20,456 bases of DNA. Source: WRIS01 sp964345475. GTDB lineage: Bacteria > Actinomycetota > Coriobacteriia > Coriobacteriales > Eggerthellaceae. Where the stretch lies: NCBI GenBank assembly GCA_964345475.1, contig CAYFQW010000019.1, positions 1-20,456 of the forward strand. Reading direction: 5' to 3'. Each line of letters starts with the position of its first letter. The first letter of the stretch is position 1. Below are positions 14,995 to 20,456 of this stretch, one piece after another. The position numbers were made by a program, and so were the translations under genes. The notes below the pieces were generated by a model. It made no database searches. It saw only the letters and a list, made by a program, of their open reading frames with translations, and had not been told where the DNA came from.

Positions 14995-16269
14995 TCAGGC
15001 GGAGGCTGAAGATTCTTCGTCTTCCAAAAGCATCCGAAGCGTTTCTATCATGCAGTCTATATCTTCTTTCTGACATATAAGCGGCGGAAGGAACCGAAGT
15101 GTCTCGGGCCCCGTGGCATTTATGAGCAAGCCTTGGTCAAGTGCTTTGTCAACAAGCGCTGGTGCTGAAAGGCCATTACAAACATCGCATCCGCACATAA
15201 GGCCCAAACCTCGTACCTTTTGAAGTTGCGGGAGAGTTTCAAGCTGTGAACGGAGATAGACGCCCATTTCTTCGACGTGAGCACCTATCTCGAGCTCTTG
15301 CAAACTTGAGAGCGTGGCATATGAGGCCGTAACCGCCAAAGAGCTTCCTCCAAAGGTTGAGCCGTGATCGCCCGGCTCAAAAGCATCGGCAACCTCGGCG
15401 ATTGCTGAGCACATGCCCGTGGGAAAGCCAGAGGCAACCCCTTTTGCAATAGTTACAATGTCGGGGTGGATATCGAAATGTTGAAAGGCAAACGGATACG
15501 TTCCGCAACGGTAAATACCTGTCTGTATCTCGTCACAGATGAGCAGTGCGTCGTTTTTCGATGCAAGCTCTTCTGCGGCTTGAAGAAATTCTTTTGTACA
15601 GGGATGCACGCCGCCTTCCCCTTGCACACATTCAACCAATACGGCGCAAATGTGCTCGCCTTGTCGTTCAAACACATCTGTGAGGGTTTGGATGTCATTA
15701 ATACCAACATGGATAAAGCCCTCGAGAAGCGGTTTGAACGTGTCCTGCTTTGATGCCTGCCCCGTAGCCGACAAGGTTGCAAGCGTCCGTCCGTGAAAGC
15801 TCTTCTTCAGGCTTATCACAAGCGATGCATCCCGCCCACAAGACTTTGCATACTTCCGTGCAAGCTTGATAGCACATTCGTTGGCCTCTGCACCTGAATT
15901 TGCGAAAAAGGTCTTCCAGGAAGGGGCAGCCTCTTCCTGTGCAGAAGCAGCACCTTGCGAAGCGCCTGATGCCTCGGGTCCCTTGTTCAACAAACTTGAT
16001 ATCGTTTGTGCTAGCTCTCCACGGTTCTCAATATAATAATAGTTGCCTACATGTATCAACTTCTGCGCCTGATCTGCTATCGCCTGTGAGACTGCAGGGT
16101 GACAGTGCCCAAGACTCACCACGCCGATACCTGCAATAAAATCAAGGTACTCTTTACCTGTTGAGTCATACACCCTCATTCCCCGACCTTCCACAAGGGC
16201 AAGGGGCTTACGCGCAAAGGTTGGCATGACAAAGGCCTGTTCGAGATCTTGTTCTTCTTCTAAACTCAT
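14995..16269 (-). CDS. argD: Acetylornithine aminotransferase
   Basis: A class III PLP-dependent aminotransferase of 424 residues that converts N-acetylglutamate semialdehyde to N-acetylornithine. Seen: FFANSGAEANE (121-131), the CDEIQTGIYR Asp (about 246), and the PLP-binding lysine K276 in TIAKGVASG. An Ala/Ser/Glu/Gly-rich stretch of about 20 residues (roughly 96-117) is inserted just before the NSGAEANE motif, where the family normally has a short loop. A similar but larger insertion occurs in ArgJ. The gene starts 4 bp after argB stops, with AGAAGGG upstream, so it is in the argCJBD operon. Confidence 0.95.
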   Translation of the reverse strand: MSLEEEQDLEQAFVMPTFARKPLALVEGRGMRVYDSTGKEYLDFIAGIGVVSLGHCHPAVSQAIADQAQKLIHVGNYYYIENRGELAQTISSLLNKGPEASGASQGAASAQEEAAPSWKTFFANSGAEANECAIKLARKYAKSCGRDASLVISLKKSFHGRTLATLSATGQASKQDTFKPLLEGFIHVGINDIQTLTDVFERQGEHICAVLVECVQGEGGVHPCTKEFLQAAEELASKNDALLICDEIQTGIYRCGTYPFAFQHFDIHPDIVTIAKGVASGFPTGMCSAIAEVADAFEPGDHGSTFGGSSLAVTASYATLSSLQELEIGAHVEEMGVYLRSQLETLPQLQKVRGLGLMCGCDVCNGLSAPALVDKALDQGLLINATGPETLRFLPPLICQKEDIDCMIETLRMLLEDEESSASA

Positions 16270-16273
16270 GTAT

Positions 16274-17239
16274 CTACCCTTCTTCTCCTACAACAAGATT
16301 TTCCGTGAGCTTCGATGCGAGGTTTCCTAAAGGATAGGCATCGAAGTCGCTGCGGTCCTCTTCGTCGTACATAAGTGTTCCGATGCCAAAATCAGTGAGA
16401 AGCTCGAGAATGAGCGAGTGGGGCATCGTACCGTTTATAATATGCGTACGGGGGACACCGGCCTCAAGCGCCTTTATGCTGGCCTTCAGTTTCGGTATCA
16501 TCCCCTTCGACACTTGATTTTTGGCAATCATTTCCTTCATCTCTACTAAGGTCATTTTCGAAATAAGGCTTCCTTTGTCTTCGAAATCAAGATACAGCCC
16601 GTCTACATCAGTGAGGAAGATACACTTTTGGGCCCCGATAGCAGCTGCAAGCTCGCCCGCGACTAAATCGGCATTGACATTGTAGTAGCCGCCATCCTCC
16701 CCAAGCGCCAAAGAGGCAACCACGGGAATGTAGTCATCGAGAATGAGGTCTTCAAGATAGGTTGTGTCGATACGGCTCACCACGCCGACCCTCCCTAAAG
16801 CGGGGTCAAGCTGATCTGCCCAAACGGTGCCTGCATCACCACCGCTCACACCGACAGCTAGATTTCCGTGCTGGTTCATCGCTTCCACAAGCTCTTGGTT
16901 TACTTCCCCCATGAGCACCATTTTTACGATATCCATCGTTCCTTCGTCGGTAACACGCAGGCCATCTTTGAATTCGACAGGCATGTTGAGCTTTTGCAGC
17001 ATATCGTTTATGGCATTACCGCCGCCGTGAACAATGACAGGGTTAACCCCTACTATCTTAAGCAGCACGATATCGGCCATCACAGCCGATCTCAACTGCT
17101 CGTCCACCATGGCAGCGCCGCCATATTTTATTACGATTGTTTTTCCTGTTATATCCTTAATCCAGGGAAGTGCCCGTATGAGCAGCTCGCTCACTTCTTT
17201 AAGCTCGTCCCGGTTTTTAATATCTTTTGCAAATTTCAC
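16274..17239 (-). CDS. argB: Acetylglutamate kinase
   Basis: A 321-residue amino-acid kinase that phosphorylates N-acetylglutamate. Seen: VIKYGGAAM near residue 40, VHGGGNAIN near 70 (the family usually has HGGGP, so Pro is replaced by Asn here), FLTDVDGLY, and a C-terminal TMPHSLILELLTDFGIGT. It is slightly longer than usual because of a C-terminal tail after GTLMYDEE. The start is GTG, overlapping the argJ stop as GTGA. GGGGAG lies about 9 nt upstream. Feedback inhibition by arginine is common in the family, but I could not judge it from the sequence. Confidence 0.95.
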   Translation of the reverse strand: MKFAKDIKNRDELKEVSELLIRALPWIKDITGKTIVIKYGGAAMVDEQLRSAVMADIVLLKIVGVNPVIVHGGGNAINDMLQKLNMPVEFKDGLRVTDEGTMDIVKMVLMGEVNQELVEAMNQHGNLAVGVSGGDAGTVWADQLDPALGRVGVVSRIDTTYLEDLILDDYIPVVASLALGEDGGYYNVNADLVAGELAAAIGAQKCIFLTDVDGLYLDFEDKGSLISKMTLVEMKEMIAKNQVSKGMIPKLKASIKALEAGVPRTHIINGTMPHSLILELLTDFGIGTLMYDEEDRSDFDAYPLGNLASKLTENLVVGEEG

Positions 17240-18922
17240 GTTCTGTACTCCCCGTTAATTGTGATGTAGTCGTGACTGTAATCGCAAGACCAAATAGTCG
17301 TCTTCGCACTTCCGGCACCGAGATCTACCTTTATGCACACCTCAGGTGCCTGGAATCGTCGCAGAGCCTCCTCCTCATCGAAGGGTATCGTGAGGCCATG
17401 TTCACAAACAGGGATTCCCAGAAGGCTTATCGACACCTTTTCTGGCTTGAAGGCTGCCCCAGACTTCCCTAGAGCCATCGCCACCCTGCCCCAATTCGCA
17501 TCGTGTCCGAAGACTGCCGTTTTCACTAAAGGAGAGTTTGCAATACTGCGAGCAGCTTTATCCGCATCTTCTTCGCTGGCAGCGCCCCTCACTTTTACAG
17601 TAAGAAGCTTGGTTGCACCCTCGCCATCTATTGCAATTTTTTTCGCAAGGGTTACGCAGACCGCCTCAAGTGCCATAACGAACTCTTTAAAAGCAAGTGA
17701 GCCCGGCTTGATGCATCGACCCTTTTTCCCTCCCAAGGCCGCTGCGTTCGCTAGCAAAAAACAGGTATCGTTTGTAGATGTGTCAGAATCGACCGTCACC
17801 TTATTAAAGCTTTTAGCAACAGCTAGTTCGAGAGCCGTGTGGGCATGGGCGGGCTTGAGCGGCGCATCCGTGGTGAGAGCGGCTATCATCGTTGCCATAT
17901 CAGGCATAATCATACCCGAGCCCTTCACCATGCCCCCTATGGTGAACCTCGTCCCTTCGAAATCTGGATCACTACTCCAAAACTCGAGTGCACACTCCTT
18001 CGAAACGGTGTCGGTGGTCATAATAGCCTGAGCTGCCTGAGGACCTCCTTCTGTGGACAAGGCCGAGACGAGAGGCTTCATATTATGCGCGAACAGACTG
18101 AAGTCTATCGGGCTTCCAATAACTCCTGTTGAGGCAATAAGCACTTCTTCGGAAGCACATCCCAGCTGCTGAGCCGCGAGGGCTGCCGAGCTGCGGGCTG
18201 CTACAATTCCAAGCTCTCCTGTTGCGGCATTCGCATTGCCTGCGTTAATAAGCAGTGCACGGGCTTTCCCGTAGTGAGGCCCTGAAAGGGCAGGTGTGTC
18301 GCCTGCGGGTTTCGAGCTCTGCACGGCTGTACTTGTGGTTATCGCTTCGGCCTCGGTGGCCGTTCTATTTCCAGACACGGTCCCTTTCCCAAGGGCCTCA
18401 TCTACTNNNNNNNNNNNNNNNNNNNNNNNNNNNNNNNNNNNNNNNNNNNNNNNNNNNNNNNNNNNNNNNNNNNNNNNNNNNNNNNNNNNNNNNNNNNNNN
18501 NNNNNNCCAAGGGCCTCATCTACTTCAGGTGCTGCATCTATCTCAGAGGCCGCATCTACCTCAGGGGCCGCCTCTGCTTTAAGCCTTGCATCTGTCCCAG
18601 CTGCCCCTTTCGCCAACGTCTCTGCTTCAAGCGCCTCCCGTTCGGCCACAAGCTTCTGACGCGTGAGGCATAGATGATCCTTCGATACCATAACCGGAGC
18701 CGCGCAAAAGGTATTCTTGGTGAACACAGCTGCTGCCGTTACGGGCCTTTCACTCTCCACTAAAGCAAAATCAAGAGCTTCGCCTTTCTTAAATCCAGCA
18801 TGAATACCGGCCGCTCTAAAGCCCCGAGCGGAGCTTACGCCACCCCCATCTATCCATTCGGCCCGAAGCCCTTCTGGAAGAGGTGGATTCTTTTTAACTT
18901 TTTGATCGTCTATACGTACCAT
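17236..18922 (-). CDS. argJ: Glutamate N-acetyltransferase/ornithine acetyltransferase with repeat insertion
   Basis: Transfers acetyl from N-acetylornithine to glutamate, closing the acetyl cycle. Seen: AAVFTKNTFCAAPVMVSKDHL near residues 64-84, LLINAGNANAATG, and the self-cleavage region KGSGMIMPDMATM, whose Thr is the nucleophile and new N-terminus of the beta chain. The gene is split by 100 Ns, and the frame shifts because 100 is not a multiple of 3. Removing the Ns and one copy of the 18-bp duplicated flank gives an intact 522-residue frame. That is about 90-120 residues longer than typical ArgJ. The extra is a low-complexity Ala/Glu/Asp insertion between HLCLTRQKL and GKARALLINAG. ATG at 18922 overlaps argC by 13 bp, with GGAGG upstream. 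Confidence 0.93.
18407..18506. other. Scaffold gap (100 Ns) inside argJ, flanked by an 18-bp duplication
   Basis: The same 18 bp, CCAAGGGCCTCATCTACT, ends the left contig (18389-18406) and starts the right one (18507-18524). Merging across it restores the argJ frame, so the Ns may represent no missing sequence, or additional 18-bp repeat units. Confidence 0.9.
18507..18589 (-). repeat. 18-bp tandem repeat (VNTR-like) within argJ
   Basis: Units of 18 bp start at 18518, 18536 and 18554 (ATCTAYYTCAGRKGCYGC-type), with a diverged unit at 18572. On the coding strand they give E(V/I)D-A-A-P/S-type hexapeptides (EVDAAS, EIDAAP, EVDEAL). The array adjoins the scaffold gap, so the true copy number is unknown. 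Confidence 0.8.
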
Positions 18923-19971
18923 GAACGAACCTCCAGACCTTGTGTTTCAGGCAATCCGAACACAAGGTTTGCACATTGCAGGGCTTGACCTGCAGCCCCC
19001 TTACATAAATTGTCTATAGCAGAAACAACGATAAGCGTCCTCGTCTCTTTTTGAAAGGCCAAACCAAGTTTTGCGTAATTTGTCCCTCGTACGGTAGACG
19101 TTTGCGGAAGGCCTCCTTCCGGCAAGACCTCTATGAATGGATCGTCAGCATAAAAACTTTGATAAAGCGCTGTATACTCCTGAAGATCTGCTTCGGCACC
19201 CGACTCCTTCAAAGGTAGGTACACCGTAGCTAGAATCCCTCTGCTCAAAGGCGCCAGGTGCGGTGAGAAAATAAGCTGCCCGGGGATTCCCAATATCTGC
19301 TCTATTTCTGGTGTATGGCGATGCTTGGTAAGGCCATAGGCTGCAAGATTTTCATTGGCAAAGCAGAAGTGATTAGACTCCTTCATCGACTTGCCCGCCC
19401 CGCTGATACCAGAAATCGCATCAATAATAACGGTCCCCTGAACAAGCCCCGCATCTATCGCAGGATAGGCCGCAAGCGAGCTTGCTGTTGGATAGCAGCC
19501 TGCACAGGCAACGAGCACTGGCTTCTTCTCGATATAGCTTGTAGCAGCGCTTTCGAGATCTGCGCGGAAAAGTTCGGGCAGGCCAAATACAGCATGCTCC
19601 AAAAGAGACGGTGCCGTATGCTGGGTTTCATACCATTTTTCATACACCGACACATCTCTCAACCTAAAGTCAGCAGAGAGGTCGAACACTGCTATGCCCT
19701 TATCGAGCAAAGATGGGACCACGCTCATTGCAGCAGTATGCGGGACAGCAAGAAAGACCGCGTCGCATTCGTACAGAGACTCGCTATCGCGAGCGGAAAA
19801 TACCAGATCGCAATCGGGGGAAAAAGCGGGATATACATCAGAAAGAGCTTTACCCGCCAAAGAATCAGAAACAATAGTATGCAGTTCAAAATTTGAATGC
19901 TTGTCTATAAGCCGCACCAGTTCTGTCCCCGCAAAACCAGCAGCCCCAACAATGCCTGTTGTAATAGCCAT
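18910..19971 (-). CDS. argC: N-acetyl-gamma-glutamyl-phosphate reductase
   Basis: A 353-residue NADPH-dependent reductase making N-acetylglutamate semialdehyde. Seen: the N-terminal nucleotide-binding motif GIVGAAGFAGTEL, and the catalytic cysteine C159 in ACAGCYPTAS. It is full length. The ATG at 19971 has GAGGAG about 5 nt upstream. It is the first structural gene of argCJBD and sits behind a leader of about 180 nt carrying a putative Arg-rich leader peptide and hairpins. Its stop overlaps the start of argJ. Confidence 0.97.
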   Translation of the reverse strand: MAITTGIVGAAGFAGTELVRLIDKHSNFELHTIVSDSLAGKALSDVYPAFSPDCDLVFSARDSESLYECDAVFLAVPHTAAMSVVPSLLDKGIAVFDLSADFRLRDVSVYEKWYETQHTAPSLLEHAVFGLPELFRADLESAATSYIEKKPVLVACAGCYPTASSLAAYPAIDAGLVQGTVIIDAISGISGAGKSMKESNHFCFANENLAAYGLTKHRHTPEIEQILGIPGQLIFSPHLAPLSRGILATVYLPLKESGAEADLQEYTALYQSFYADDPFIEVLPEGGLPQTSTVRGTNYAKLGLAFQKETRTLIVVSAIDNLCKGAAGQALQCANLVFGLPETQGLEVRSWYV

Positions 19972-19993
19972 GATACTCCTCGTCGTACTCGTC

Positions 19994-20005
19994 GCTTACC
20001 GTACC
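19994..20005 (-). promoter_or_regulatory. Long-range pairing partner upstream of the argC RBS
   Basis: In the mRNA this segment (GGTACGGTAAGC) can pair with GCGTATCGTACC at 20119-20130 over 11 of 12 positions (one G-U, one mismatch). The second segment covers codons 3-7 of the putative leader peptide, including Arg codon 4 and flanking codon 2. The pairing would enclose both leader hairpins and end about 16 nt before the argC ribosome-binding site. This is predicted by eye only. Confidence 0.4.
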
Positions 20006-20026
20006 TTCAAAACAGCTCTGTCACGA

Positions 20027-20040
20027 TGCCCCTCGGGGCA
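20027..20040 (-). promoter_or_regulatory. GC-rich leader hairpin upstream of argC
   Basis: TGCCCCTCGGGGCA is a perfect short inverted repeat (stem TGCCC/GGGCA with a 4-nt loop). It is the second hairpin of the arg leader. No proper T-run follows directly. A short TTTT lies about 15 nt further on in the transcript direction, so it is not a clear terminator. Confidence 0.5.
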
Positions 20041-20051
20041 ATCGTTCATAT

Positions 20052-20088
20052 GCGTTTGGAAAACGACACCCTGTCGCCTCCCAAACGC
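20052..20088 (-). promoter_or_regulatory. Nested hairpin directly after the leader-peptide stop
   Basis: GCGTTTGG (20052-20059) pairs with CCAAACGC (20081-20088). A symmetric 4x4 internal loop separates this from an inner stem CGACA (20064-20068) / TGTCG (20072-20076). In the transcript its 5' strand begins at the stop codon of the leader peptide, the usual geometry for ribosome-controlled attenuation. Confidence 0.65.
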
Positions 20089-20138
20089 TAGCTTCGGTTG
20101 TTGATTCGAGTATGTTGCGGTACGATACGCTCCCGCAT
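20088..20138 (-). CDS. Putative arginine leader peptide (attenuator)
   Basis: A 16-codon frame, ATG (20138) to TAG (20088), encodes MRERIVPQHTRINNRS. Four of 16 codons are Arg (CGG, CGT, CGA, CGA; codons 2, 4, 11, 15). AAGGAG (20149-20154) lies 10 nt before the ATG, a good spacing. The stop runs straight into a strong nested hairpin, and argC starts 117 nt downstream. By analogy with amino-acid-operon leader peptides (trp, his, ilv), stalling at Arg codons when charged tRNA-Arg is scarce would change leader folding and raise argCJBD expression. Arg-rich leaders are not the usual control of arg genes, which mostly use ArgR. Seen: the ORF, SD and hairpins. Inferred: the regulation. It could be a chance ORF. 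Confidence 0.5.
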   Translation of the reverse strand: MRERIVPQHTRINNRS

Positions 20139-20159
20139 GGCTGCAAGTCTCCTTAGGCG

Positions 20160-20187
20160 ATGATAATTTGTGAAGCATGGGTGTCAG
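20160..20187 (-). promoter_or_regulatory. Candidate promoter of the argCJBD operon
   Basis: The minus strand has CTGACA (20182-20187, 5 of 6 to -35), a 16-bp spacer and TATCAT (20160-20165, 5 of 6 to -10). The expected start near 20153 would give a leader of about 180 nt. It would put the leader-peptide SD at the very 5' end of the mRNA, which is a weakness of this call. Confidence 0.4.
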
Positions 20188-20411
20188 CTTCTACAACAAT
20201 CAAGGATCCATGATAGCTGATTTTCTTCTTTTGTGGCTATTCTTGAGCAATTCTCCAACAAGCGGTTTGAACATGCTCATTTTGCTTGAATCGCAAGTTG
20301 AACTGAACACTTTGCTTTTTCTATCGAACTTAGCTGAACACGACCAGTTGAGTTCGAGAATTCCTTTCTAGAAGACAGGCCACAAGGCCTGGCTGAGAGA
20401 AAGGAACTATC
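20188..20411. other. Intergenic region with degenerate TGAACA repeats and a hairpin
   Basis: Upstream of the partial plus-strand gene there are irregular repeats around TGAACA (20268, 20304, 20335) and a segment CGAACTTAG...ATTCCTTTC (about 20324-20368). It ends a little like the 45-bp units near 4462. CAGGCC (20376-20381) / GGCCTG (20386-20391) forms a 6-bp hairpin 20 bp before the start codon. No confident promoter was found. Confidence 0.35.
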
Positions 20412-20456
20412 ATGAAGAAAAAGAAGCAGAAGAAGTATTTCAGGCTCACTAAAGCA
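20412..20456 (+). CDS. Partial gene, unidentified (N-terminus only)
   Basis: The ATG at 20412 is preceded by AAAGGA with 6 nt spacing. The 15 codons in the window read MKKKKQKKYFRLTKA and run off the right edge without a stop. The strongly basic start fits the cytoplasmic N-terminus of a membrane or exported protein, or a nucleic-acid-binding tail, but nothing more can be said. It is divergent from the arginine operon. Confidence 0.55.
   Translation, partial: MKKKKQKKYFRLTKA

Noticed and set aside
1..20456. CRISPR array, insertion sequence, prophage, tRNA gene or toxin-antitoxin pair
   Set aside because: None seen. The tandem repeats present are 7, 18, 24 or 45 bp and coding or degenerate, without spacers. 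No transposase, integrase or tRNA-like sequence was recognised.

Overview
The window looks like a draft contig from a mid-GC, Gram-positive-type bacterium. My best guess is an actinobacterium of class Coriobacteriia (Eggerthellaceae-like). This is inferred from the gene set: PASTA-type class A PBPs, an ECF sigma factor paired with an RsgI-like anti-sigma, an ArgJ-based arginine pathway, and low-complexity insertions in housekeeping enzymes. It is not proven. Two runs of exactly 100 Ns (13044-13143 and 18407-18506) are scaffold gaps, inside argH and argJ.

Layout. Positions 1-262 (minus strand) hold tandem strong promoters and a boxA-like leader that run off the left edge, as expected just upstream of an rRNA operon. 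Positions 580-2763 (minus) hold a small envelope-signalling module: a secreted Cys/Gly-rich protein with an EF-hand-like loop, an ECF sigma factor, and a membrane RsgI-like anti-sigma whose linker is made of nine 18-bp repeats. tyrS (2994-4211) and a U32 peptidase/DUF3656 protein (4503-6941) follow on the minus strand. A degenerate 45-bp tandem repeat lies between them. Two paralogous class A penicillin-binding proteins (7136-9322 plus, 10143-12272 minus) converge on a small lipoprotein gene and a strong shared hairpin.

The right half (12312-20187, minus) is arginine biosynthesis: argC-argJ-argB-argD in a tightly overlapping operon, then argG-argH after a 162-bp spacer. Together these take N-acetylglutamyl phosphate formation through acetylornithine to argininosuccinate and arginine. 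ArgJ recycles the acetyl group. No argF, argR or carbamoyl-phosphate synthase gene is present here.

The most interesting signal is upstream of argC. A promoter-like sequence is followed by a Shine-Dalgarno and a 16-codon ORF with four Arg codons. Its stop abuts a nested hairpin. A segment covering its early Arg codons can pair with a segment just upstream of the argC ribosome-binding site. This looks like an arginine-sensing leader-peptide attenuator. Second in interest are the VNTR-type insertion in argJ, where the scaffold gap is probably an assembly artefact, and the sigma/anti-sigma/secreted-protein module. The right edge holds the first 15 codons of an unidentified plus-strand gene.
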